Shown here one piece after another: positions 57,176 through 64,000 of a stretch of DNA of 64,000 nt. This stretch comes from Candidatus Bipolaricaulota bacterium. Lineage in GTDB: Bacteria > Bipolaricaulota > Bipolaricaulia > UBA7950 > UBA9294. How positions within the stretch are numbered: the stretch's first letter is position 1; every line of letters starts with the position of its first letter. The notes beneath the pieces were generated by a model that was not told the origin of the DNA, searched no databases, and saw nothing but the letters and a program-made list of their open reading frames with translations. Made by a program: the position numbers and the translations under genes. The stretch lies in the NCBI GenBank assembly GCA_028278555.1, contig JANQEA010000008.1, positions 1 through 64,000 on the forward strand. The letters are read 5' to 3'.

Positions 57176-58438
57176 CTACACGACTCTCGGCCGCCACACC
57201 TCGCGGCCGTCGGGGTAGAGGCTCCGAAGTCCAGAGGCTGCACCGGAAGGGTCACGGTCGAACTCGACGCGCGCTTCGAAGCCGGCGGCCGGTCCGTCGA
57301 GCCAGAAGCGTGTCTTGCTCAGGGGGACGAGCCGGAAGGCGAAGAACTTGCGCCGGAGGATGAGTCCACCCTCGTCAAGCGACACGTCGGTGTCCCCGTA
57401 CGAACCGACGTGGTTCTGGAGATCCGCCGCAGGGAGCGTCATCGGTCGGTACACCGACATCGCCCCTTCGAGGAGCCATTCGAGCTTCGTTTGGCTGATC
57501 GGATCCGGCGCCTTCTCGATCATGCCTCCGAGTGCCGTCCGGTGGGCGGTCTCGAGGGCGAGTTCGGAGGTCGTTTCGATGTGCGGTGTGACGCCGCATC
57601 CCTCCCAATTGCCGCCGGTGATCGGGTTCGTCGGCGTGGCGTGAGGGACGGTGACGTAGAACGCGTCGTTGAGGATGTCGATCCCGGCGGGGTTTGCTCC
57701 GCCGGCCGTAGCCTCGCCGATGATCGTTCCACGCTCCAGGCTCTTCATGTTGTAGGCGAACTCCTCACCGCCGGAGAACGTATGCCCGCTTGTCAGCACG
57801 TAGAGAGCTGCCTCCGGCATCCGGATTCCAGGGACGTGCGGCAGCGTCCAGTACTCGGTCGACGTCTGCTGCGGCCGGGACGTGATCGTGTTCAGATGGA
57901 TCGGTCTGTCCTCGGAGAAGAAGTAGCTGCAGACGAACTGCACCATGCTCGGGTTCCCACCGGTGTTGTGCCGAAGGTCGACGATGACGGCATCGCTTCC
58001 TGCGACGAATCGCATCGCGGCGACGGCCGTCTCGCCGGCGATCGCCGGGGCGAAGAAGTGGCGGATGTCGACGTAGCCGATGCCCCCCTTCAGGTTCTCG
58101 ACACGGGCGAAGCCGTTGCTGTGGAGCTTCGCGAGGTCGGCAATCCCACCGCCGGCCACCCGGGAGCGCATCTTCGCGATACGTTCCGGATCGAAGACGA
58201 GGCGAAGATGTGCGTCATCCGACGTGGTCTGAAGGTCGGTTGTCACGGCTTCGGCGAACGACGCCGCTTCGTCGAAGTCGTCGTATCCGTTTGCGGTCGC
58301 CTTTTCGAGGATGTCGGCGATGATGAGCTTTGCGACATCGGGGAAAACGTACTTTTCGTCGATTCGCTCGAGTGCGGCCTCCAGGATCTCCCGACGCTCG
58401 CTGCTATTCAGCTTCGTTCCGGCTGTCTTCTCACCCAT
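57176..58438 (-). CDS. S41-family (IRBP/C-terminal processing) peptidase without signal
   Basis: 420 aa. Peptidase S41: N-terminal helical S41_N region (REILEALERIDEKYVFPDVA-like), core GGIGYVDIRHFF and AVIVDLRHNTGGNPSMV, nucleophile Ser222 in LTSGHTFSGGEEFAYN, GTIIGEATAGGANP. The C-terminal ~100 residues are a beta-domain (VSLDEGGLILRRKFFAFRLV). No signal peptide, so probably cytoplasmic. GGGAGGGG precedes the ATG. Related proteins often sit in toxin/antibiotic-resistance-like accessory contexts; substrate unknown. Confidence 0.85.
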   Translation of the reverse strand: MGEKTAGTKLNSSERREILEAALERIDEKYVFPDVAKLIIADILEKATANGYDDFDEAASFAEAVTTDLQTTSDDAHLRLVFDPERIAKMRSRVAGGGIADLAKLHSNGFARVENLKGGIGYVDIRHFFAPAIAGETAVAAMRFVAGSDAVIVDLRHNTGGNPSMVQFVCSYFFSEDRPIHLNTITSRPQQTSTEYWTLPHVPGIRMPEAALYVLTSGHTFSGGEEFAYNMKSLERGTIIGEATAGGANPAGIDILNDAFYVTVPHATPTNPITGGNWEGCGVTPHIETTSELALETAHRTALGGMIEKAPDPISQTKLEWLLEGAMSVYRPMTLPAADLQNHVGSYGDTDVSLDEGGLILRRKFFAFRLVPLSKTRFWLDGPAAGFEARVEFDRDPSGAASGLRSLYPDGREVWRPRVV

Positions 58439-58597
58439 GATCCCCTCCCGCTGCGATCGGTTCGTGGGGAGTGTAGGGTGCGACGTATCCTCTGACAGGG
58501 ACCAAGCGGATTGAGTACACTCTAGAAGGAGAGGCGGAGAGCCTCTTCTTCTTCATTCCCTGACCGATCAGCCTGTCGCCGGATTCGTGCAGAGAAG

Positions 58598-58629
58598 GCA
58601 CCGAGCCAATCTTCCGACCGGCTCGGTGC
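58598..58629 (-). terminator. Terminator after the GNAT gene
   Basis: GCACCGAGCC (58598-58607) and GGCTCGGTGC (58620-58629), perfect 10-bp arms, 12-nt loop, 17 bp beyond the stop at 58646. Confidence 0.55.
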
Positions 58630-58645
58630 TCTTGCTGAAGGCTGT

Positions 58646-59647
58646 CTAGCCCTCGCCCGGCGGGAGCCTCTTCTCATAGAGATGCTGATGCCAGACCGGC
58701 TGCATCCCGACGCCCCGGTAGAGCTCCAGCGCCCACGTCAGGTTCTCTGAGTCGACATGGAGTTCCGCAGTGCGACACCCTCGCAGGTGGACCGCCTGGA
58801 ATGAGTGTCGGAGGAGCGCGGTTGCGATCCTGCGATTCCTCCACGCTCGGCGGACGAAAACGTTGTAGAGGTAGCTTCGGGTCTTGCTGCCTCCGTGATT
58901 GAGGAAGCTCCCGACGCCGCCAACGATGGTGTCATCCTCCACCGCCACGAACCAGAGTTCGGGCGTGTAGAGGTGGCCCCATCCGGCGAACTCCCCGCGC
59001 TTCCTCCGAATCAACTCCTCCGGTGGGAGTTCGACATGCCCCCGATGATCTCGGAAGGCCTCGCCATAGGCGAGCGCGTAGTCGTCGAGATCCTTCTCCA
59101 GTTCCAGTGTGCGGACCTCGATTCCGTCCGGCCACCGGGGGGCGGTGAGTGACGAGCTGTCCAGCTCCACGCGCATCAGGGTCTCTGTGCAGACGCGACG
59201 GTATCCGAGCGCTTCGTATGCCTCGAGCGCCGGGTTGTCGGTCTCGAGCACGCGTGCGCCGCAGCAGTGCCCCGCTTCGGGCGCTCGGGGTCGGATGAGA
59301 GCCTTCGTCTGGTGTTCACACCATCTGAGGACGTCTTCCCAAAGGATGCCTACATCGGGCGCATGGGACTGGACTGTCGCATCGAGCCACACGTCCCACG
59401 TGGGAGGCCACTCGGAATCGCACAGCTGCGCATAGGCGTACGGCTCACCCTGAGGTGTGTGCCAGATCTCCATGTCATCCTGTGCCGGCTTTCCGTTGGG
59501 GCCGAACCACAGGCGAATCTCCTTGTCGCCCAGCCGATCGTCTCCGTAGTGCGCTTGGGAATGCCCGTTGACGACCTGTAAGATTGCAGCGACGTCGTCT
59601 GACGTCACCGGTCGATGTCGATACTGATTCTCGATTGCTGAGTTCAT
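58646..59647 (-). CDS. Tandem-GNAT acetyltransferase, paralogue of the 41.6-kb gene
   Basis: 333 aa from ATG 59647 (AAGGAG upstream). Two halves: IENQYRHRPVTSDDVAAILQ start, and an active-looking C-terminal GNAT (PELWFVAVEDDTIVGGVGS ... LYNVFVRRAWRNRRIATALLRHSF, CoA loop RNRRIA, then VDSENLTWALELYRGVGMQP). The same plan and several identical motifs (DHxGxxxxP, LWFVA, DSENLT) are in the GNAT at 41608. Substrate unknown. Confidence 0.82.
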   Translation of the reverse strand: MNSAIENQYRHRPVTSDDVAAILQVVNGHSQAHYGDDRLGDKEIRLWFGPNGKPAQDDMEIWHTPQGEPYAYAQLCDSEWPPTWDVWLDATVQSHAPDVGILWEDVLRWCEHQTKALIRPRAPEAGHCCGARVLETDNPALEAYEALGYRRVCTETLMRVELDSSSLTAPRWPDGIEVRTLELEKDLDDYALAYGEAFRDHRGHVELPPEELIRRKRGEFAGWGHLYTPELWFVAVEDDTIVGGVGSFLNHGGSKTRSYLYNVFVRRAWRNRRIATALLRHSFQAVHLRGCRTAELHVDSENLTWALELYRGVGMQPVWHQHLYEKRLPPGEG

Positions 59648-59769
59648 GCGTCTCCTTGAGAGTTGTCTCGTACGTGTTTGAATTGACGAGTCAAAAGAAC
59701 TTGCGATGACCTCAAGGATTGGCTGTGCGTAACGCACACATTGAAGTGCGCGGGATCGTCTCCGTCCCG

Positions 59770-59835
59770 CTAGGCGATTCCACGCGGCCGGAGGGCATCG
59801 CAAGACTCGGTCTCAAGGACAATGATCTTGAGCAT
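59770..59835 (-). CDS. Possible 21-residue peptide gene between exporter and GNAT
   Basis: MLKIIVLETESCDALRPRGIA-stop, preceded by AAGGAGGG three bases before the ATG, the strongest ribosome-binding site in the neighbourhood. It lies between the MFS exporter (upstream, same strand) and the GNAT (downstream, same strand) in a 321-bp gap with no other gene. One Cys. It could be a leader or regulatory peptide, or an exported peptide substrate; no precursor family was recognised. Confidence 0.35.
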   Translation of the reverse strand: MLKIIVLETESCDALRPRGIA

Positions 59836-59968
59836 GGTCCCTCCTTGACCTGGGTCGTCGATTGATCCAGAGCTGTTTCAGAGGGGGAGTGTACGTGCGC
59901 GTCGAGTTCATCTCAACGGAGACGGCGCTAGCGGGATCTCCTGTGGCAGAGGTGTTGCCGCCGGGCTC

Positions 59969-61219
59969 TCATGCTGATGGACTCTGGGATGCGCCACTCC
60001 TAGCGAGCCGTTCCTCAAGGTGCGCGATCGACGGGACGAAGAGCGCGGCCATACAGACGACGAAGACGATCGCGCCGCCGCCGACGTACCAGCTCCGGAG
60101 TCCAATCAAACCGACCACCGGTCCGAGAATCGCGAGGCTGATCGGGTAGACGCCCTGGCAGATGCTCGTGATGAGCGTGAAGACCCGACCCTGCATATCG
60201 GGCGGCACGGTCGATTGGATGACAGGGCCGATCGCGCCGTTGTAGAGCGCGTTCAGAAGCCCGTTCGCGCCCATCACGGCGACCGCGAGCGGGAAGAGGT
60301 GGGCCGGGATCATTCCGAGAAGAAGGAGCGCGAGCCCCTGCAGACCGCCGCCGACGTACATCGTGACGACCTTCCGCTTGAATCCGCCCCAGAGGGAGAG
60401 GAGGAAGCCGCCGGCGATCAGACCGGCGCCGGAGGCCGACTGCAGCCAGCCGAGGTGAAGTGCCTCGCCGCCGAAGTGCTCAGTGACGAGGAGCGGCAGC
60501 AGGACGAAGACCGGATTGATGACGAAATTCATGAAGCCGGCCAGCGCTGCGATGTAGAAGATGCCGCGATGCTCCCAGACGAACCGAAACGCCGCGCGGA
60601 GGGACGTGAAGATCCGTTCCCCTGCCTCACGAGTCTCTCTCGGGGGCTGAGGGATCCGGAGGAAAAGGAGGGGAAGGACGGCGAAGGCGGCCGTCCCAAC
60701 ATCGACGAGCATCACGCCGTGGAGAGGGAGTAGGCTGATCAGGAGCGCTCCGAGCGGTGGACCGAAGACCTGAATCGCGCCGGTCATGCTCTGATTGAGG
60801 CCGCCGATCTTCGTGAGGTGTTCCGGCGGGACGAGCATCGTCGTCGATGCGCCGATCGCTGGCCCGTGGAAGGCGCCCCCGATGGCACGGGCGACAATCA
60901 CGACGTAGACGTGCCAGATCTGCATTGAGTCCGTCCAGAACAGATAGGCGAGGTAGAGCGACACGAGGGCGATGAACGTATCGGCGATCAGGATCGTCAG
61001 TCGCCGGTTCCAACGATCGACGTAGACACCTGCGATCGGACCGAGCACGACGGTTGGGATGATGATCCCCATCGTTGCTGTCGCCAGAACCTGCGCGGAG
61101 CCGGTCTCCTTCGTCAGCCACCAGACGAGCGCGAATCCGCCCGCGCGGCTCCCGATCCACGAGAGCTGCTGGCCGATCCAAATCGGCGCGAATCGTCTGA
61201 GCCACGTCTGCCTACTCAC
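59969..61219 (-). CDS. MFS exporter of the DHA3 type, copy 2
   Basis: 416 aa, GTG start with GAGGAAG upstream. Twelve helices, start TWLRRFAPIWIGQQLSWIGS, motif A PIAGVYVDRWNRRL, AFHGPAIGASTTMLVPPEHL, LLPLHGVMLVDVGTAAFAVLP. Nearly every motif of copy 1 (49862) is matched, so the two are paralogues, and both carry the same operator 75 bp upstream. Efflux of a hydrophobic compound is likely; substrate unknown. Confidence 0.85.
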   Translation of the reverse strand: MSRQTWLRRFAPIWIGQQLSWIGSRAGGFALVWWLTKETGSAQVLATATMGIIIPTVVLGPIAGVYVDRWNRRLTILIADTFIALVSLYLAYLFWTDSMQIWHVYVVIVARAIGGAFHGPAIGASTTMLVPPEHLTKIGGLNQSMTGAIQVFGPPLGALLISLLPLHGVMLVDVGTAAFAVLPLLFLRIPQPPRETREAGERIFTSLRAAFRFVWEHRGIFYIAALAGFMNFVINPVFVLLPLLVTEHFGGEALHLGWLQSASGAGLIAGGFLLSLWGGFKRKVVTMYVGGGLQGLALLLLGMIPAHLFPLAVAVMGANGLLNALYNGAIGPVIQSTVPPDMQGRVFTLITSICQGVYPISLAILGPVVGLIGLRSWYVGGGAIVFVVCMAALFVPSIAHLEERLARSGASQSPSA

Positions 61220-61286
61220 GCTGGCACTTCCTCTCGTCTGCCCGTTGGCTGCTCCCGGCCGGGTCGGCCGATCGAGGGGAGCTGTT

Positions 61287-61300
61287 CGTCAAGTATGACG
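61287..61300. promoter_or_regulatory. Putative operator shared by the two MFS exporters (copy 2 site)
   Basis: Perfect inverted repeat CGTCA-agta-TGACG in the block also found at 51183 before the other exporter, at the same distance from the start codon. Confidence 0.5.
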
Positions 61301-61428
61301 TTGCGACCCTCCGAAGTGTTGGCGGTCGTGTCAATTATCTGGGATACCACGCATCCCCGGAGCACGATGATGGTGGACAGACGGAAACGGTTGAGCGCGT
61401 CTCCCGCCTGCGGTATCGTTGGTTCATG

Positions 61429-61491
61429 CTTTCCAGAGGTAGTGGATGTGGCAGGACACTGGAAAGCGCTACGAAGCAGCGCGCTTCGTAG
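61429..61491. repeat. Two inverted repeats in the 488-bp gap before the TIGR04076 genes
   Basis: CTTTCCAG/CTGGAAAG (61429-61466) and CTACGAAG/CTTCGTAG (61469-61491). The rest of the gap 61220-61707 shows no gene that I can support. Confidence 0.45.
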
Positions 61492-61707
61492 GGCTTCTCA
61501 GCACCTCAGCTACAGCTAATCGAGTCTAGTTCATGATGCAGCTTGCCCGATGGCAAGTGCGCATGCCGTACAGCGGATTCGCCGCTGTTCCATTCCCATT
61601 TCAGTTTCCTATCCAGAGGAATCGCGTCTGTCACCGGGTTCGCGGGCCACCGTTACGCGCCTGCCCGTCCGTTCGTTCATTCAAGCCAAGAGGAAGGGAG
61701 CGTTTTC

Positions 61708-62037
61708 GTGTCTAGGGTACGAATCACCGTGTTGAAGCGGGAGTACTACGCAGAACTGCTCGATGAGCATCTCCCGCCGGATGCAGCAGAGCGGCGCGTC
61801 AGACGCTGCGGCGTCTTCGAGGACGGTCAGGTGTTCGAGACGGCTCGATCGTGCGAGAAGCCGGACGGCTTCTGCGACTGGGCCTGGCGGGATATTCAGC
61901 GGGACGTCATCAGCGTTGCGTTCGGTGTTGGTCATCCGTGGACGTCTCCGCGGCCGATGGCGATCAGCTGCTGTACGGACGGGAAACGTCCGGTTGTCTT
62001 CAAGATCGAGCCGATCGAGCGGAGCCAAGATGCCTGA
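61708..62037 (+). CDS. TIGR04076 family protein, copy 1
   Basis: 109 aa, GTG start after AGGAAGGGA. Family pattern: RVRITVLKREYY at the start, RRCGVFEDGQVFE, PDGFCDWAWRDIQRDVISVAFG, and the end ISCCTDGKRPVVFKIEP. The four conserved cysteines (one in RCGVF, one in GFCDW, two in CCTDG) suggest metal or redox chemistry, but no function is known for TIGR04076. First of five paralogues on this strand; its own 3' end is repeated as a relic 0.18 kb downstream. Confidence 0.85.
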   Translation: MSRVRITVLKREYYAELLDEHLPPDAAERRVRRCGVFEDGQVFETARSCEKPDGFCDWAWRDIQRDVISVAFGVGHPWTSPRPMAISCCTDGKRPVVFKIEPIERSQDA

Positions 62038-62069
62038 TCGAAGTAGCACGAGTGAGTCCGGGCAGCAGC

Positions 62070-62196
62070 GGGCACGTTCCGTCCGAAGCGGAACGTGCCC
62101 TCAGCAGAAGCTGCGCTTCTGCGACGAATCGGCTGCCCGAAGCAGCCGTTCGCCTGTACAGGACGGGAAACGTCCGGTTGTCTTCAAGATCGAGCC
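62070..62196 (+). pseudogene. Hairpin cluster and duplicated 3' end of TIGR04076 copy 1
   Basis: Three perfect hairpins in a row: 62070-62100 (12-bp arms GGGCACGTTCCG), 62104-62122 (8-bp arms GCAGAAGC) and 62130-62148 (7-bp arms CGGCTGC). Directly after, 62153-62196 repeats 61971-62012, the end of copy 1 (GACGGGAAACGTCCGGTTG and on), with one inserted base and little other change. So copy 1 has a second 3' end beyond the hairpins. Confidence 0.85.
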
Positions 62197-62236
62197 TCTC
62201 GTTGAGGCGGAATCAGGACCGTGAGAGGAGGAACCG

Positions 62237-62566
62237 ATGACGAGAGTCCGTGTCACCGTGCTCAAGTGCGAGCACTACCAGAACTTGCTCGACGAGCACT
62301 ATCCGGCGGAGAGCGGGGAGCGAAAGCGGCCCCGGTGCGGGGTCTTCGAGGAGGGGCAGGTCTTCGACCTGCATGAGTGGCGGTTCAAGCCGGAGGGGTT
62401 CTGCGACTGGGCCTGGTCGGACATCTATCGCGACGTGGTCAGCGTCGCATTCGGCGTCGGCCATCCGTGGGTTGCGCCGAAACCGATGGCGATCAGCTGC
62501 TGTACCGACGGGGCACGTCCTGTCGTCTTCAAGATCGAACCTATTCCCGCAGAGGAAGGAGAGTAG
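62237..62566 (+). CDS. TIGR04076 family protein, copy 2
   Basis: 109 aa, ATG after GAGAGGAGG. RVRVTVLKCEHYQNLLDEHYP, RCGVFEEGQVFDLHEW, PEGFCDWAWSDIYRDVVSVAFG, ISCCTDGARPVVFKIEPI. Closest to copy 1 (shared FGVGHPW and MAISCCTDG), so the pair is the most recent duplication. All family cysteines are present. The next copy starts two bases after its stop. Confidence 0.88.
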   Translation: MTRVRVTVLKCEHYQNLLDEHYPAESGERKRPRCGVFEEGQVFDLHEWRFKPEGFCDWAWSDIYRDVVSVAFGVGHPWVAPKPMAISCCTDGARPVVFKIEPIPAEEGE

Positions 62567-62568
62567 GT

Positions 62569-62901
62569 ATGGGCAAGATCCGCATCACCGTCGTTCAGCG
62601 TGAGCTCTATCCGGACCTCGTCGAGGCGTACGGGAGTCCATCGATGAAGGAGAAGGGACTCCCTCGATGCCAGACCTTCGAAGATGGACAGGTCTTCGAG
62701 ATCGAGGGCTCTCTCGTCATGCCGGAGGGGTTCTGCTCGTGGGCATGGGCCGATCTGCAGCGCGACTTCGCGATGATGCTCTTCGGCCCGCCCGACTACT
62801 GGAAGGATCAGCCGTTCCTCGTCTGCTGCACGGACGGATTCCGGCCGGTCGTGTTCAGGATCGATCACATCTCTTCCGAAACGGAGAAGGAGAGGGTCTG
62901 A
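62569..62901 (+). CDS. TIGR04076 family protein, copy 3
   Basis: 110 aa, ATG 62569 after GAGGAAGGAG. KIRITVVQRELYPDLVEAYG, RCQTFEDGQVFEIEGS, PEGFCSWAWADLQRDFAMMLFG, LVCCTDGFRPVVFRIDHI. More divergent from copies 1 and 2, but with all cysteines. Its stop overlaps the start of copy 4 by one base (TGATG), so translation is coupled. Confidence 0.88.
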   Translation: MGKIRITVVQRELYPDLVEAYGSPSMKEKGLPRCQTFEDGQVFEIEGSLVMPEGFCSWAWADLQRDFAMMLFGPPDYWKDQPFLVCCTDGFRPVVFRIDHISSETEKERV

Positions 62902-63275
62902 TGGCACGAACGAAAGCACGCGTCACCGTCATCAAGAAGATGGCGAACATGAAGACGCGAGAGCTGTACGCGGCGAACTTCGATCCCGAGAACCCTCGGA
63001 CAACCCCCTGCCAATTCCTGGAGGACGGGCAAAACTGGATCGTCGAATCGCAAGCCCCGGCCGACTTCTGTCACTGGGCCTGGGCCGATATCCACGCCGA
63101 CATCGTCATGATCCAGTGCGGCGGGAACCCCGACGGCAAAGGCTACATTGGCATCCCCAACACGATGATCAGCTGCTGCTGCGACGGCTTCAATCCGGTG
63201 GTCTTCAAGATCGAGCGGGTCGTCGATGAGACCGACGACCTCTCCGACGAGCAGCCGGCTTCAGTCCCCGAGTAG
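62901..63275 (+). CDS. TIGR04076 family protein, copy 4
   Basis: 124 aa, the longest of the set, with an acidic tail (VDETDDLSDEQPASVPE). RVTVIKKMANMKTRELYAANF, PCQFLEDGQNWIVESQ, PADFCHWAWADIHADIVMIQCG, ISCCCDGFNPVVFKIERV: three cysteines in a row replace CCTDG. AGAGGG precedes the ATG. Part of the same operon. Confidence 0.86.
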   Translation: MARTKARVTVIKKMANMKTRELYAANFDPENPRTTPCQFLEDGQNWIVESQAPADFCHWAWADIHADIVMIQCGGNPDGKGYIGIPNTMISCCCDGFNPVVFKIERVVDETDDLSDEQPASVPE

Positions 63276-63287
63276 AGAGGAGAGACC

Positions 63288-63608
63288 ATGGCCAAGATCA
63301 AGATCACCGTTGTCGAACGAACCTTCAACCAGGACATCACCGAGGCATTCGGCTCGGAGCAGTTCCTTGCTGGCGCAGGAAACGGCCCCTGCGCACGGTT
63401 CGAGGACGGGCAGGAGTTCATTCTGGATCGGATGAGCAAGCCGGACGACTTCTGCGACTGGGCGTGGGCCGACATCCACCGCGAAGTTCGCATCGTCGCC
63501 TTTCGAGGCGGAATGCCGAACGTCAACGCACCGCAGTCGGCGGTTTGCTGCTGCACCGACGGGATGAAACCGGTCGTCTTCAAAGTCGAACGTGTGGAGG
63601 AGGAGTGA
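63288..63608 (+). CDS. TIGR04076 family protein, copy 5
   Basis: 106 aa, ATG after AGAGAGGAGAG. KIKITVVERTFNQDITEAFG, PCARFEDGQEFILDRM, PDDFCDWAWADIHREVRIVAF, VCCCTDGMKPVVFKVERV. Like copy 4 it has three adjacent cysteines. The beta-propeller gene starts two bases after its stop. Confidence 0.87.
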   Translation: MAKIKITVVERTFNQDITEAFGSEQFLAGAGNGPCARFEDGQEFILDRMSKPDDFCDWAWADIHREVRIVAFRGGMPNVNAPQSAVCCCTDGMKPVVFKVERVEEE

Positions 63609-63610
63609 CC

Positions 63611-64000
63611 ATGGCAGCCGGAGGGAAGAGCGCCTGGCCGGTGGAGATGCCAGAGCTTCGAGGTCCCTGGCTCGGGCAAGGGTCTCCGGGATCCGAACCC
63701 GTCGAGTTCTGTTCGGAGATCCTCGCGATGGAGCGGAGCGTAGCCGGAATCACCTTCAGTCCATCGGGGGATGAGACCTTCTTCACCCTGCACACGCCGG
63801 ATGGGGGAAGCTCGGACCTGATGTGGATGCGGATGATCGACGGCATCTGGACGAGACCTGAGCCGGCGCCGTTCAACAGCGGGCAGATCGACAACGACAT
63901 CGCGATGTCGCCTGACGGCGAGCGCCTCTTCTGGCGGTCGTGGCGGCCGCTTCCGGGAAACAGGGAGCCGGAGGAGACTGTCTCCCTCTGGGCGGCGGAC
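63611..64000 (+). CDS. PD40/WD40-like beta-propeller protein, N-terminal part
   Basis: The first 130 codons are present; the gene runs past the window end. Two PD40 (TolB-like) blade starts: GITFSPSGDETFFTLHT and DIAMSPDGERLFWRSWRP. The first ~45 residues (ELRGPWLGQGSPGSEPVEF) match the start of proteins with an MxLxGxYLGQ-type leader found with such propellers. No signal peptide. Two bases after TIGR04076 copy 5, so part of that operon. Function unknown. Confidence 0.7.
   Translation, partial: MAAGGKSAWPVEMPELRGPWLGQGSPGSEPVEFCSEILAMERSVAGITFSPSGDETFFTLHTPDGGSSDLMWMRMIDGIWTRPEPAPFNSGQIDNDIAMSPDGERLFWRSWRPLPGNREPEETVSLWAAD

Noticed and set aside
59862..60149. 95-codon + strand frame near the second exporter
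   Set aside because: Overlaps the exporter antisense, low-complexity translation, no ribosome-binding site.
7564..62148. Integron cassettes with attC-like hairpins
   Set aside because: Hairpins lie at gene 3' ends as in integrons, but sequence and spacing do not match attC sites, cargo orientation varies and no IntI gene is in the window. Kept only as an analogy.
1..64000. tRNA, rRNA and riboswitches
   Set aside because: Looked for in the gaps by eye; no cloverleaf ends, rRNA cores or known riboswitch cores were recognised. A covariance-model scan would be needed to exclude small RNAs.

Overview
The window is about 64 kb of GC-rich (roughly 60-65% by eye) bacterial chromosome. The cell envelope looks Gram-negative: there are many lipoboxes, signal peptides, a likely outer-membrane barrel, and two-component systems. 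I cannot name the genus. The gene set (TIGR04076 proteins, RIO kinase, BMP lipoprotein, multi-DUF1566 lipoproteins, tandem GNATs) fits an uncultivated or poorly sampled lineage. Several promoters are a TANNNT box 6-15 nt before the start codon, so some genes are probably translated from leaderless or very short-leader mRNAs. I saw no rRNA, tRNA, CRISPR array, integrase or transposase.

Layout. 0-7.4 kb: end of a BMP-type lipoprotein, a RIO kinase, a GyrI-like/cysteine-motif fusion, a small barrel protein, and a three-gene signalling operon (periplasmic binding lipoprotein, histidine kinase, receiver-PAS-HD-GYP). 7.5-14.3 kb: an array of about 190-bp hairpin repeats in front of an OmpR-type two-component operon, then VOC, cupin, ArsR/permease, GNAT and a secreted helical-repeat protein. 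14.4-28.5 kb: an island of very large secreted proteins (PKD/CARDB/Fn3/Big_5 protein, DUF1566 proteins, LTxxQ-like lipoproteins, an arylsulfotransferase-like propeller), broken by an HisN-like phosphatase and an AAA/DUF4143 ATPase. 28.8-44.8 kb: an accessory region with a KAP NTPase, four whole or broken copies of a QueG-like Fe-S gene, two copies of a glutamine amidotransferase, a YefM/YoeB module and assorted enzymes. 44.8-61.2 kb: envelope proteins, TatD hydrolase, gluzincin peptidase, two related MFS exporters, serine hydrolase, TrmO, another DUF1566 lipoprotein, methyltransferase, S41 protease and GNAT. 61.7-64 kb: five TIGR04076 genes in a row, feeding into a beta-propeller gene cut by the window edge.

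Three patterns link these regions. (1) The direct repeat TTCAT-N6-TTCAT (11-bp period, the geometry bound by OmpR/PhoB regulators) lies before the OmpR-type regulator gene itself and before four secreted-protein genes or operons (starts 14243, 22747, 28541, 56149). I infer an autoregulated surface/envelope regulon. (2) At three of these sites the repeat follows the same hairpins (GAGAGAATG-type, then CGTGTCGCTGC/GCAGCGACACG), and at two of them the whole unit is tandemly repeated with a 189-191 bp period. (3) At least four genes have a second, decayed copy of their own 3' end nearby, with perfect hairpins and/or a whole cargo gene between the two copies (AAA/DUF4143 ATPase; gluzincin peptidase). 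This looks like an undescribed hairpin-associated gene-shuffling process and is the most interesting feature of the window.
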